From the NCBI RefSeq assembly GCF_022664465.1, contig NZ_JAKREV010000001.1:372001-436000 (forward strand): DNA of 64,000 bases, in the 5' to 3' direction. Positions 18,808 to 27,633 of this stretch are shown here, in pieces; position 1 is the stretch's first letter; each line of letters starts with the position of its first letter. Made by a program: the position numbers and the translations under genes. A model generated the notes under the pieces. The model was not told the origin of the DNA, searched no databases, and was given only the letters and a program-made list of their open reading frames with translations. Source of the stretch: Sphingomonas hankookensis (GTDB lineage: Bacteria > Pseudomonadota > Alphaproteobacteria > Sphingomonadales > Sphingomonadaceae).

Positions 18808-19170
18808 TTAGCGGGCCAGCGGGACCGCGCCGTTGTCGGCACCGGTCAGGTTGCCGATCGGATCGGCGGCCGGATTGACCGGCGCGGTGGCGGCGGGCGG
18901 CGGAGTCGTCGGCCGCGCCAGCGAGGTATCGATCGACGTACCGCCGCCCCGATTCGCGGCGATCACCGCCAGCGAAATGCTCATCACGATGAACAGCCCG
19001 GCCAGCACCGCCGTCGCCCGCGTCAGGAAATCGGCAGCACCGCGTGCCGACATCAGGCCCGACGGGCTACCGCCGGTGGTCAGCCCGCCACCTTCCGACT
19101 TCTGCATGAGGATCACGGCCACGAGCAGCGCGGCGATGATCGCATGAACGACGAGCAGGAAGGTGAACAT
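18808..19170 (-). CDS. secG: preprotein translocase subunit SecG
   Basis: 120 residues; auxiliary subunit of the SecYEG channel. Two membrane helices: LLVVHAIIAALLVAVILMQ at the start, then the cytoplasmic loop KSEGGGLTTGGSPSGLMSAR (typical SecG Gly/Ser motif) and VLAGLFIVMSISLAVIAA. The C-terminal 45 residues are a Pro/Ala-rich tail. Start 19170 is chosen at the first helix; a frame running to 19707 carries non-coding sequence. Confidence 0.94.
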   Translation of the reverse strand: MFTFLLVVHAIIAALLVAVILMQKSEGGGLTTGGSPSGLMSARGAADFLTRATAVLAGLFIVMSISLAVIAANRGGGTSIDTSLARPTTPPPAATAPVNPAADPIGNLTGADNGAVPLAR

Positions 19171-19365
19171 GGTCGGGGAACATTTCCGAAAGAAGGGAGT
19201 GCGGGTGTCGAAGGGCGCCACATAGGCGAGCGAAGCCGCCCGATCAACTGAGCGCCAGCGTTCCTTCTGTAACATTATCGTATCGACCGGGAAACCAAGC
19301 GCGCGATTGCGACGTTCATCTTTCGACCCCGCCCTACGGCCTTGTACCGACGTTAGGTTCCAGCG

Positions 19366-19719
19366 ATGTTCCCTACGATTCCTCTCAAGAAATGGATGGA
19401 CGGCCTGGTCGATTATGTCCGCTCTGGCGAGCCGGACCTGACCAACCGTCAGATGGCGCTCATGATGATCGTCTATCTGCAACCCGGCCCCCATACGGTG
19501 CGCGGCCTTGCCCGTGCGCTCAACGTCTCCAAACCGGTCGTAACGCGCGCCTTGAATCGATTGGGCACGCTCGGCTATCTCCGCCGCCAACGCGACGATG
19601 CCGACAAGCGCAACATCTTCGTCGCGCAGACCAGCGAAGGGGCAAATTTTCTTGCAGAGTTCGGGCAGTTCATGGGCGGCGACGGCGTCGACTACCACCG
19701 GCGGCACGCCAGCGCGTAA
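19366..19719 (+). CDS. MarR-family winged-helix regulator
   Basis: 117 residues, slightly short for MarR. Winged helix-turn-helix: RQMALMMIVYL, VRGLARALNVSKPVVTRALN as recognition helix region, LGYLRRQRDDADKRNIFV as the wing. The C-terminal dimer helix is short (ANFLAEFGQFMGG). Next on the same strand is an NlpC/P60-fold protein with a start 29 bases later, so the two may be co-transcribed. Ligand and targets unknown. Confidence 0.87.
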   Translation: MFPTIPLKKWMDGLVDYVRSGEPDLTNRQMALMMIVYLQPGPHTVRGLARALNVSKPVVTRALNRLGTLGYLRRQRDDADKRNIFVAQTSEGANFLAEFGQFMGGDGVDYHRRHASA

Positions 19720-19747
19720 ACGCTTTGCCCTGAGGACGCGATCGGCC

Positions 19748-20545
19748 GTGCTCGATTCCCGGGTCGACGCGGTCCGCCGCGATCTGGCCGATATCCGCCT
19801 CGCCGAGCGCGTCTTCGCGCCGCATTATGCCGTACCGGCGCGCCGCACGGTCGGTCGCGCCACTCCTGTTCTCGAAACGGCCGGCGGGCCGGTGCTGTCG
19901 CAGGCGCTGGCCGGCGAGCCGTTCGATGTCCTCGAATTCACCTCGACCCATGGCTGGGGCCGATCGCCGATCGACGGCACGGTCGGCTTCGTTGCGCGGG
20001 ACAGTCTGGTCGAGCAGTTCGACGTTTCGCATGTCGTGATCGCTGCCACGGCGCTTGTCCACGCCGACCCGTCGAGCGCGCGGCCCCTCCCCTTCACCCT
20101 GCCGATCGGCACGCGAGTCGCGGCGACGCCGGTCAACGACGACTGGTGTGAGGTCGATGGCGGCTATGTCGCGTCGGCGACGCTCCTGCCGCTGAGCGAT
20201 ACGATCGGCGATGCCGTCGAGCATGCGCTGGCGCTGCAGGGCGTTGCAGCCGTTGCCGGCGGCCGGTCGGGCGAAGGCGTCGATGCGGCGGGGCTGATCT
20301 TTCTGGCGTGGTCGCTGGCCGGGACGCCTCCGCCCCGCTTCGTCGATCTGCAGGCGGACGACTTCGGCACGCCCTTGGCCGAGGGCGATACGCTCCGGCG
20401 CGGCGACCTGCTGTTCTTTGCCGGGCACGTCGCGATGCTGGTCGATGCCGATACCGTGATCCATGCCGATGGCACCGTGCGCTGCGAACCCGTCGCCGCG
20501 CTCGATCGCTTCGGCCCCGTTACCGCCCGGAGGCGCCCTGCATGA
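19748..20545 (+). CDS. SH3/NlpC-P60 protein lacking the catalytic cysteine
   Basis: 265 residues. The N-terminal half resembles the SH3-like modules of bacterial dipeptidyl-peptidase VI/NlpC proteins (TSTHGWGRSPIDGTVGFV). The C-terminal half has NlpC/P60 landmarks RRGDLLFFAGHVAMLVD (the catalytic His in GHVAML, about residue 226) and IHADG. Where active enzymes have a D-C-S-G type motif this protein has GVDAAGLIFLAW (about residue 178), so the nucleophile Cys is Ala. A role in binding rather than cutting peptidoglycan peptides is likely (inference). The GTG at 19748 is chosen as start with GAGG upstream; CTG 19730 is an alternative. The stop overlaps argC by four bases. Confidence 0.75.
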   Translation: MLDSRVDAVRRDLADIRLAERVFAPHYAVPARRTVGRATPVLETAGGPVLSQALAGEPFDVLEFTSTHGWGRSPIDGTVGFVARDSLVEQFDVSHVVIAATALVHADPSSARPLPFTLPIGTRVAATPVNDDWCEVDGGYVASATLLPLSDTIGDAVEHALALQGVAAVAGGRSGEGVDAAGLIFLAWSLAGTPPPRFVDLQADDFGTPLAEGDTLRRGDLLFFAGHVAMLVDADTVIHADGTVRCEPVAALDRFGPVTARRRPA

Positions 20546-21471
20546 CCGTCCGCGTGTTCATCGACGGTGCCGCTGGCACGACCGGCCTCGAAATCGCCGA
20601 TCGGCTGTCCGGCCGGTCGGAGGTCGACTTCATCACGCTCGACGATACGCGGCGCAAGGATGCCACCGCGCGGCGCGAGGCGCTGAACGACGCCGATTTC
20701 GTCATCCTCTGCCTCCCCGACGATGCCGCACGGGAAGCGGTGGCGATGATCGACAATGATCGCACCCGCGTCATCGACGCCTCGACCGCGTACCGTGTCG
20801 CCGATGGCTGGACGTACGGCATGGCCGAACTCGAACCGTCGCAACCCGGCGCGATCGCCACCGCGATGCGGGTGTCGAACCCCGGCTGCTACCCGACCGG
20901 CTTCCTCGCGCTCGTCCGTCCGCTGGTCCGTGCCGGGCTGGTCCCGCACGACTGGCCGGTCAGCGTGAACGCGGTGTCGGGCTATTCGGGCGGCGGCAAG
21001 GCGATGATCGCCGCGTTCGAGAATGGTGAGACCGACACCGCGTGGCTCGGCTACGGCCTGACGCTCGCACACAAGCATGTGCCCGAGATGCAGCGCCACG
21101 CCCGCCTCGCCCATCCGCCGCTGTTCCAGCCATCGGTCGCGCGCACCTATCGCGGGATGGTGGTCGAAGTGCCGTTGCCGCTCTTCGCCTTCCACCGCCG
21201 CCCCAGCCTGTCAGCGATCGAGGCCGCGCTACAGGAAGCCTATCGCGAATCGCCCGTCGTACGCGTCCTGCCCGGCGACGATAGCGCCATCCCTATCGAG
21301 GCCGATGCCGGCACCGACCGCCTGACGCTGCGCGTCTTCGGCAACATGGACACCGGCCAGGCGCGGCTCGTCGCGACGCTCGACAATCTGGGCAAGGGCG
21401 CATCTGGCGCCGCGGTGCAGAACTTTAACCTGATGGCCGGGTTCGACCAGACCGCCGGGCTGACGCTGTAG
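20542..21471 (+). CDS. argC: N-acetyl-gamma-glutamyl-phosphate reductase (type 2)
   Basis: 309 residues; third step of arginine synthesis, reducing N-acetylglutamyl phosphate with NADPH. The short (type 2) AGPR length fits. RVFIDGAAGTTGLEIADRL is the nucleotide-binding start, SNPGCYPTG carries the catalytic Cys (about residue 117), and TLAHKHVPEM the active-site His. ATG 20542 overlaps the stop of the NlpC-like gene. A longer in-frame sequence from 20308 runs inside that gene and is discarded. Confidence 0.96.
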   Translation: MTVRVFIDGAAGTTGLEIADRLSGRSEVDFITLDDTRRKDATARREALNDADFVILCLPDDAAREAVAMIDNDRTRVIDASTAYRVADGWTYGMAELEPSQPGAIATAMRVSNPGCYPTGFLALVRPLVRAGLVPHDWPVSVNAVSGYSGGGKAMIAAFENGETDTAWLGYGLTLAHKHVPEMQRHARLAHPPLFQPSVARTYRGMVVEVPLPLFAFHRRPSLSAIEAALQEAYRESPVVRVLPGDDSAIPIEADAGTDRLTLRVFGNMDTGQARLVATLDNLGKGASGAAVQNFNLMAGFDQTAGLTL

Positions 21472-21600
21472 GGGCTTCCCACGCAATTTCGTAACGAACG
21501 AAGCAATCGTTGCGCATCGCATAGCCATGCCGCCTTCGCGTTTGCGAAATAGGCTGCTAGGAGCCCATGGGATTTCGATTTTTGGAAAACAGGAGCTTGC

Positions 21601-23061
21601 ATGACGAGGCAACCGGTAGCGAAGCTGCTGTTGTTCGGCGCGACGGGGGATCTGTCGCAGCGGATGCTGCTCCCCTCGCTCTACGGCCTGCACGCCGACA
21701 ACCTGCTGCCCGAAGGGCTGACGATCACCGGCACCGCCCGGCACGAGCATGACGATGCGGGGTTCCGGGACTTTGCCAAGCATGCACTCGACCAGTTCCT
21801 GCCCGACGACCGCAAGGACGAAGCGGCGATCGACGGCTTTCTCGCGCGCCTCCACTATCAGCCGCTCGACGCATCGAACGTCGACGGCTTCGGCGCACTG
21901 GCCGAAAAGCTGGGCGACATTTCGGGCGGGCTCGCCATTTTCCTGTCGACCGCGCCGTGGCTGTTCGGCCCGACCATCACCGGCCTGAAAAGCGCCGGCC
22001 TCGCCGGTCCCAACGTCCGCATCAGCCTCGAAAAACCGTTGGGCAAGGATTTGAAGTCCAGCCGCGAGATCAACGATCTGGTCGCCGCCGCCTTCCCGGA
22101 AGAGCGGACCTACCGGATCGACCATTATCTCGGCAAGGAAACCGTCCAGAACATCCTCGCGCTGCGCTTCGGCAATGCGATGTTCGAGCCTGTGTGGAAC
22201 GCCCGCGGCATCGACAACGTCCAGATCACCATCTCGGAAACCGTCGGCCTCGAAGGGCGCGCGGGCTATTATGACGAAGTCGGCGCGCTGCGCGACATGG
22301 TGCAGAACCATGTCCTGCAACTGGTCGCGCTGATCGCGATGGAGCCGCCCGCGCGCTTCGACGGCACCTCGATCCGCGACGAAAAGGTCAAGGTCCTGCG
22401 CTCGCTGCGCAAGATCGGTCCCGAAGAAGTCAACACCCACACCGTCACCGGCCAGTATGACACCGGCGCGGTGAAGGGCGAGATCGTCCGCGGCTATGAC
22501 GAGGAGCTGGGCAAGGATTCGGATACCGAAACCTTCGTCGCGGTAAAGGCGCATGTCGACAACTGGCGCTGGCAGGGCGTGCCCTTCTACCTGCGCACCG
22601 GCAAGCGGATGCAGGACCGCCATTCGGAAATTTCGATCCAGTTCAAGCCGGTGCCGCATTCGATCTTCGCCGATCGCGGCGGACAGTTGCAGCCGAACAC
22701 GCTGGTCATCCGCCTTCAGCCGGAGGAATATGTCCGCCTGCTGGTGATGGCCAAGGAACCCGGCCTCGACCGCGACGGCGTCCGCCTGCGCGAGGTGCCG
22801 CTCGACCTGTCGCTCACCACCGCCTTTGCCGGCACCCGCCGCCGCATTGCATACGAACGGCTGCTGCTCGACCTGATCGAGGGCGACCCGACGCTGTTCG
22901 TCCGCCGCGACGAGGTGGAGGCGCAATGGGTCTGGATCGACGCCATCCGCGACGGGTGGAAGGCCAATGGCACCAGCCCCAGGGGTTATCCGTCGGGCAG
23001 CTGGGGACCGAATGCCAGCGTCGCGCTGACCGAACGCGACGGGGTGACGTGGAACGAGTGA
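21601..23061 (+). CDS. zwf: glucose-6-phosphate 1-dehydrogenase
   Basis: 486 residues; oxidises glucose-6-phosphate to 6-phosphogluconolactone with NAD(P). LLLFGATGDLSQRML is the dinucleotide motif, EKPLGKDLKSS the conserved EKP site, and RIDHYLGKETVQN (about residue 172) the substrate-binding active site. ACAGGAG stands before ATG 21601. First gene of the zwf-pgl-edd-glk-eda set, the entry to the Entner-Doudoroff route that sphingomonads use for sugars. A palindrome TTCGC-GTTT-GCGAA at 21535-21548 in the upstream gap is a possible operator, with low certainty. Confidence 0.98.
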   Translation: MTRQPVAKLLLFGATGDLSQRMLLPSLYGLHADNLLPEGLTITGTARHEHDDAGFRDFAKHALDQFLPDDRKDEAAIDGFLARLHYQPLDASNVDGFGALAEKLGDISGGLAIFLSTAPWLFGPTITGLKSAGLAGPNVRISLEKPLGKDLKSSREINDLVAAAFPEERTYRIDHYLGKETVQNILALRFGNAMFEPVWNARGIDNVQITISETVGLEGRAGYYDEVGALRDMVQNHVLQLVALIAMEPPARFDGTSIRDEKVKVLRSLRKIGPEEVNTHTVTGQYDTGAVKGEIVRGYDEELGKDSDTETFVAVKAHVDNWRWQGVPFYLRTGKRMQDRHSEISIQFKPVPHSIFADRGGQLQPNTLVIRLQPEEYVRLLVMAKEPGLDRDGVRLREVPLDLSLTTAFAGTRRRIAYERLLLDLIEGDPTLFVRRDEVEAQWVWIDAIRDGWKANGTSPRGYPSGSWGPNASVALTERDGVTWNE

Positions 23062-23109
23062 GCGGCTGACGCGCTCCCGTCCAAGTCCTCCGCTCGCTTC
23101 GAGCAGCAT

Positions 23110-23157
23110 CGAGCTTGTCGAGATGCGTCCGTCGAGAAGTCGTTCTCGACAAGCTCG
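23110..23157. repeat. 14-bp perfect inverted repeat inside the ED operon
   Basis: CGAGCTTGTCGAGA (23110-23123) and its exact reverse complement (23144-23157) flank a 20-base spacer in the 128-base gap between zwf and pgl. A hairpin here could partly uncouple expression of zwf from the genes below. Confidence 0.75.
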
Positions 23158-23189
23158 AACCAAACGGATTTTTGCAGGATAAGAGACAC

Positions 23190-23894
23190 ATGACCGAGAT
23201 CGAATGGTGGGAATATGATGAACCCGCCGAATTTGCCGACGCCCTTGCCGGGGACATCCAGTTCATCATCGAATCGGCGATCGACGCGCGCGGCGCGGCG
23301 GTGATCGCGCTGGCCGGCGGTCGCACCCCGGCCCCGATCTATGACAAGCTGGTCAAGGCCAAGCTCGACTGGAAGCGCGTGACGATCGTCCCCACCGACG
23401 ACCGCATCGTGCCGATGGGCGACGCGCTGTCGAACGTCACCGGCCTTGCCAAGATCTTCCTGCCCAAGGGCGCGCGGGTGATCCCGCTGACCGCCGAAAA
23501 GGCGCCGGATTACAAGGCCGCCGGCCGCGCGGCGGATGCGCGGTTGCAGGACCTGCACTGGCCGCTCGACCTCTGCCTGCTCGGCATGGGCGCCGATGGG
23601 CATACCGCGTCGATCTTCCCCGGCCCCGACCTGACCGAGGCGCTGACCGGGCCGAAGGAACGCCGCGCACTGGGCGTGATGCCCGACCCGCTCCCGCCCG
23701 AGGCACCCGTCGCGCGCGTGACGCTCAGCCACGCCGCGATCGCATCGGCCCGCGCGCTGATGATCGCCATCACCGGCGACGAAAAGAAATCGGTGCTCGA
23801 ACGCGCGATCGATCAGGGCGCATCGTCCGCCTATCCGATCGGCCGCGTGCTGGCCGAAGTCGAACTTCCCGTCGATATTCACTGGAACGCATGA
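23190..23894 (+). CDS. pgl: 6-phosphogluconolactonase
   Basis: 234 residues; hydrolyses the lactone made by Zwf to 6-phosphogluconate. DevB/NagB-like fold with VIALAGGRTPAPIYDKLV, VTIVPTDDRIVP and LCLLGMGADGHTASIFPG, the diagnostic lactonase motif. Start 23190 (MTEIEWWEYDEP) follows AAGAGA; the longer frame from 23115 begins inside the inverted repeat. The stop overlaps edd by four bases (ATGA). Confidence 0.96.
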   Translation: MTEIEWWEYDEPAEFADALAGDIQFIIESAIDARGAAVIALAGGRTPAPIYDKLVKAKLDWKRVTIVPTDDRIVPMGDALSNVTGLAKIFLPKGARVIPLTAEKAPDYKAAGRAADARLQDLHWPLDLCLLGMGADGHTASIFPGPDLTEALTGPKERRALGVMPDPLPPEAPVARVTLSHAAIASARALMIAITGDEKKSVLERAIDQGASSAYPIGRVLAEVELPVDIHWNA

Positions 23895-25714
23895 TGGTAC
23901 TCAACGCCACGATCGCCGCCGTCACCGACCGGATCATCGAGGCATCGCGTGACAAGCGCGCCGCCTATCTCGCGCTGATCGACCGGGAGCGCGAGAGCGG
24001 CGTCGACCGGCCGATGCTGGGCTGCGCCAACCTTGCCCACGCCTATGCCGGCACCGACGAGGATCGCGACGCGATGCGGCCGGCCAACCGGATGAACATC
24101 GGTATCGTCACCGCGTATAACGACATGCTGTCGGCGCACGCGCCCTATTACCGCTATCCCGAACAGATGAAGGTCTGGGCGCGCGAAGCGGGCGTGACCG
24201 CGCAGGTCGCGGGCGGCGTACCGGCGATGTGCGACGGCGTGACGCAGGGCTTTCCCGGCATGGAGCTGTCGCTGTTCAGCCGCGACACCATCGCGCTGTC
24301 GACTGCGGTTGCGCTCAGCCACGGCACGTTCGAGGGCGCGGCCTTGCTCGGCATCTGTGACAAGATCGTGCCGGGGCTGCTGATGGGCGCGCTGCGCTTC
24401 GGCCACCTGCCGATGGTGCTGATCCCCGGCGGGCCGATGCGGTCGGGCATCCCCAACAAGCAGAAGGCGGCGGTTCGCGAAGCCTATGCGGAAGGGAAAG
24501 TCGGCCGCGAGGAACTGCTCGACGCCGAAATCGCCGCCTATCATGGCAAGGGGACCTGCACCTTCTACGGCACCGCCAATTCGAACCAGATGATGGTCGA
24601 GGCGATGGGCCTGCACGTCCCCGACGCCGCCTTCGCCAATCCGGGCACCAAGCGCCGGCAGGAACTGACGCGGTACGCCGTGCACCGCCTCGCCGAGATC
24701 GGCTGGGACGGCGACGACTATCGCCCGATCGGCCGGGTTGTCGATGAAAAGGCGATCGTGAACGCCGCGATCGTCCTGCTCGCCACCGGCGGATCGACCA
24801 ACCACCTGATCCACCTGCCCGCCATCGCGCGCTGCGCCGGGATCATCATCGACTGGGACGATTTCAACCGGTTGAGCGAGGTCGTGCCGCTGCTGACCCG
24901 CGTCTATCCCAACGGATCGGCCGATGTGAACGGGTTCGAGGATGCCGGCGGCCCGTCCTTCGTCATCCGCGAACTGCTGCGCGGCGGGCTGCTGCACGGC
25001 GACGTGCTGACCATCGCGAAGGACGGCATGGCCGCCTATGGCCGCCAGTCGACCATCGAGGACGATCAACTGGTTTGGAAGGACCATGCGCCGGTCAGCG
25101 GCGACGACACCATCGTCCGCACGATCGACGCACCGTTCGCGGCAGAAGGCGGGTTCCGCATCCTGCAGGGCAATATCGGTCGCGCCTGCATCAAGGTGTC
25201 GGCGGTCGACCCCGATCGCTGGGTGATCGAAGCCCCATGCCGTGTGTTCAGCGATCAGGCAGCGGTGCAGACCGCGTTCAAGGCCGGCGAACTCGACCGC
25301 GACGTCGTCGTCGTCGTCCGTCATCAGGGCCCGCGTGCCAACGGCATGCCCGAACTGCACAAGCTGACCCCGCCGCTGGGCGTGCTGCAGAATCGCGGCT
25401 TCCGCGTTGCGCTGGTCACCGACGGGCGCATGTCGGGCGCGTCGGGCAAGGTGCCGGCGGCGATCCATTTGTCGCCCGAGGCGCTGGGCGGCGGTCCGAT
25501 CGGCAAGCTGCGCGACGGCGACGTCATCCGCCTCGACGCCAATGCCAACACGCTGGAGGCTTTGGTCCCGGCCGACGAATGGGCCGCGCGCGACCATGCG
25601 CCGGTCCCGCCACCGGCGGACGGCACCGGGCGCGAAATCTTTGCGATGATGCGCCAGGGCGCGAGCGAAGCGGAAGCCGGCGCATCGGCGATGCTGGCCG
25701 CGGCGGGGCTTTAA
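23891..25714 (+). CDS. edd: phosphogluconate dehydratase
   Basis: 607 residues, IlvD/Edd family [4Fe-4S] enzyme that dehydrates 6-phosphogluconate to 2-keto-3-deoxy-6-phosphogluconate. Cluster/active-site cysteines are seen in VPAMCDGVTQG and LLGICDKIVPG (about residue 156), and LVTDGRMSGASGKVPAAIH marks the C-terminal domain. Two start codons stand in tandem (23891 and 23894); the first overlaps the pgl stop. Translationally coupled to pgl. Confidence 0.98.
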   Translation: MMVLNATIAAVTDRIIEASRDKRAAYLALIDRERESGVDRPMLGCANLAHAYAGTDEDRDAMRPANRMNIGIVTAYNDMLSAHAPYYRYPEQMKVWAREAGVTAQVAGGVPAMCDGVTQGFPGMELSLFSRDTIALSTAVALSHGTFEGAALLGICDKIVPGLLMGALRFGHLPMVLIPGGPMRSGIPNKQKAAVREAYAEGKVGREELLDAEIAAYHGKGTCTFYGTANSNQMMVEAMGLHVPDAAFANPGTKRRQELTRYAVHRLAEIGWDGDDYRPIGRVVDEKAIVNAAIVLLATGGSTNHLIHLPAIARCAGIIIDWDDFNRLSEVVPLLTRVYPNGSADVNGFEDAGGPSFVIRELLRGGLLHGDVLTIAKDGMAAYGRQSTIEDDQLVWKDHAPVSGDDTIVRTIDAPFAAEGGFRILQGNIGRACIKVSAVDPDRWVIEAPCRVFSDQAAVQTAFKAGELDRDVVVVVRHQGPRANGMPELHKLTPPLGVLQNRGFRVALVTDGRMSGASGKVPAAIHLSPEALGGGPIGKLRDGDVIRLDANANTLEALVPADEWAARDHAPVPPPADGTGREIFAMMRQGASEAEAGASAMLAAAGL

Positions 25715-25732
25715 CGCCCGCCAACACCTAAC

Positions 25733-25811
25733 CGTACCCCCGCGGAGGCGGGGGTCCGGAGCCACAGGCGATACGCGCGCGGCTCTGGATCCCCGCCCAC
25801 GCGGGGATACG
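25733..25811. repeat. palindromic repeat (family C) between edd and glk
   Basis: Contains ACCCCCGC-GGAG-GCGGGGGT (25736-25755) and a second hairpin GGATCCCCGC..GCGGGGAT near the right end; the whole element is loosely palindromic. The first stem matches 803-822. It fills most of the 121-base gap inside the operon. Confidence 0.7.
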
Positions 25812-25835
25812 CAACCGGGACATAAGGGAGAGGTC

Positions 25836-26804
25836 ATGGAAGTCGTTGCGGTAGATATTGGCGGCACCCACGCCCGCTTCGCGATCGCCCAGGTAGAGGA
25901 CGGCCGCGTCGTCCATCTGGGCGAACCGATCACGCAGAAGGTCGCCGAACATGGCAGTCTGCAACTCGCATGGCGCGCGTTCGAACGCGATCTGGGCCGC
26001 CCCCTACCCCCCGCCGCCAGCCTCGCCGTCGCCTCGCCGGTCAACGACACGCTGATCAAGTTCACCAACAATCCGTGGATCATCCGCCCGCCGCTGATGA
26101 AGGAGCGGCTGGGGGTCGATACCTGGACGATCATCAACGATTTCGGCGCGGTCGGCCATGCCGTGGCGCAGGTCGCGGATGACGATTTCATCCATCTGTG
26201 CGGTCCCGAAGGCCCGCTGCCCGACAAGGGCGTCGTCACCATCTGCGGCCCCGGCACCGGCCTTGGCGTCGCGCAGCTGCTACGCACCGACGAGCGCTAT
26301 CACGTACTGGAAACCGAGGGCGGGCATCAGGATTTCGCGCCGCTCGACGGGATCGAGGACGCGTTGCTCCGGCGCCTGCGCCGCGCCCATGGGCGCGGAT
26401 CGACCGAGCGTGCCTGTGCCGGCCCGTCGATCGTCGCGTGGTACGAAACCCTTGCCGAGATCGAGGGCGTGTCGGTACCGCATAGCGACGACAAGACGAT
26501 CTGGACCGCCGCGCTGGACGGTACCGACAGCATCGCCGTCGCCGCGCTCGACCGGTTCTGCCTGACGCTGGGTGCCGTTGCCGGCGACCTCGCGCTGGCG
26601 CACGGGGCAAAGGCGGTGGTGATCGCCGGTGGGCTCGGCCTGCGGCTGAAGGATCACCTGCTCGAATCCGGCTTCGGTACGCGCTTCACTTCGAAGGGGC
26701 GTTTCCAGCAGCTGATGGCCGGCATCTCGGTCAAGCTCATCACCCATCCCCAGCCCGGCCTGTTCGGGGCCGCAGCCGCATTCGCTCAGGAGCACGCACG
26801 ATGA
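25836..26804 (+). CDS. glk: glucokinase
   Basis: 322 residues of the bacterial Glk (ROK-unrelated, E. coli type) family; phosphorylates glucose with ATP. VDIGGTHARFAIA is the phosphate-1 loop, INDFGAVGHAV follows the sugar-binding region, CGPGTGLGVAQLL the phosphate-2 loop and ETEGGHQDFA the glucose-contacting Glu/His. GGAGAG-type site ten bases before ATG 25836. The stop overlaps eda by four bases. Supplies glucose-6-phosphate to Zwf in the same operon. Confidence 0.97.
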   Translation: MEVVAVDIGGTHARFAIAQVEDGRVVHLGEPITQKVAEHGSLQLAWRAFERDLGRPLPPAASLAVASPVNDTLIKFTNNPWIIRPPLMKERLGVDTWTIINDFGAVGHAVAQVADDDFIHLCGPEGPLPDKGVVTICGPGTGLGVAQLLRTDERYHVLETEGGHQDFAPLDGIEDALLRRLRRAHGRGSTERACAGPSIVAWYETLAEIEGVSVPHSDDKTIWTAALDGTDSIAVAALDRFCLTLGAVAGDLALAHGAKAVVIAGGLGLRLKDHLLESGFGTRFTSKGRFQQLMAGISVKLITHPQPGLFGAAAAFAQEHAR

Positions 26805-27409
26805 CCGTCACCATTTCCGACATCATGCAAACCAGCCCGGTCATCCCGGTCCTCGTCGTCCACGACGCGGCCGACGCCCGGCCGATGGCCGAAGCGCTGG
26901 TGAAGGGCGGCCTGCGCGTCCTCGAAGTGACGCTGCGCACGCCCGCCGCGCTCGAAGCGATCGCCGAAATGAAAAAGGTCGAGGGCGCGATCGTCGGTGC
27001 CGGTACCGTCGTCAGCACCGAACAATTCCGGCAGGCGATGAACGCCGGCAGCGAATTCATCGTCTCGCCCGGCCTTACCGAAACGATCGGCCGCCCGATC
27101 ATCGAAAGCGGCGTACCGTTCCTGCCGGGCATCGCCAACGCCGGCGACATCATGCGCGGGCTCGACCTCGGCCTCACCCACTTCAAATTCTTCCCGGCCG
27201 AGGCATCGGGCGGGCTCAAGGCACTGAAGGCGCTCGCCGCGCCCTTCTATCAGGCGAAGTTCTGCCCGACCGGCGGCATTACCGAAGCGACCGCACCCGA
27301 ATGGCTGGCGTTCGATCCGGTGCTATGCGTCGGCGGCAGCTGGATCGTCGGCCCGACCCATGCCGAAACCGAAAGCCGGGCGCACGCGGCAAGCGGATTG
27401 CGCGCCTAA
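26801..27409 (+). CDS. eda: 2-dehydro-3-deoxy-phosphogluconate aldolase
   Basis: 202 residues; splits KDPG into pyruvate and glyceraldehyde-3-phosphate, the last Entner-Doudoroff step. VLEVTLRTPAALEAI holds the general-base Glu, and THFKFFPAEASGG holds the Schiff-base Lys. AFCPTGGITEATAPEW-type phosphate loop is present (FCPTGGITE). ATG overlaps the glk stop, closing the operon; repeats follow immediately. Confidence 0.98.
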   Translation: MTVTISDIMQTSPVIPVLVVHDAADARPMAEALVKGGLRVLEVTLRTPAALEAIAEMKKVEGAIVGAGTVVSTEQFRQAMNAGSEFIVSPGLTETIGRPIIESGVPFLPGIANAGDIMRGLDLGLTHFKFFPAEASGGLKALKALAAPFYQAKFCPTGGITEATAPEWLAFDPVLCVGGSWIVGPTHAETESRAHAASGLRA

Positions 27410-27411
27410 AC

Positions 27412-27552
27412 TCCTCCCCATTTCATGGGGAGGGGGACCGTCCGGCAAAGCCGGATGGTGGAGGGGGAGCGCCACGAACGATACCGTGGCGTAGGCGGCT
27501 ACCCCCCCCTCCACCATGCTGCGCATGGTCCCCTCCCCGCACCGGGGAGGAT
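27412..27552. repeat. dispersed 140-bp repeat (family D)
   Basis: Begins TCCTCCCCATTTCATGGGG and ends CCCGCACCGGGGAGGAT, with internal CCGGC/GCCGG and ACCATGC/GCATGGT stems. Copies at 46630-46763 and 50345-50482 share the terminal and internal blocks. It lies just after eda, in the convergent gap with mltG. Confidence 0.75.
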
Positions 27553-27572
27553 CCGGCTGGAACATCACCAGC

Positions 27573-27601
27573 CGTCACCCCGGCCCTGATCCGGGGTGAC
27601 G
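27573..27601. repeat. 11-bp hairpin in the eda/mltG convergent gap
   Basis: CGTCACCCCGG (27573-27583), 7-base loop, CCGGGGTGACG (27591-27601). Perfect stem; may serve as a bidirectional terminator though no T-run follows. Confidence 0.6.
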
Positions 27602-27633
27602 ACGGGGAGGGAACGCTGTCCCACCCCCGCACC

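Noticed and set aside
17287..19251. 654-codon plus-strand frame across pyrG and secG
   Set aside because: Antisense shadow; crosses two real genes and has no ribosome site or motif.
21535..21548. Palindrome TTCGC-GTTT-GCGAA upstream of zwf as a HexR-type operator
   Set aside because: Does not fit the HexR consensus and no hexR gene is in view; left as a remark only.
23879..26287. 802-codon minus-strand frame across edd and glk
   Set aside because: Antisense to two certain enzymes and includes a repeat in its middle.
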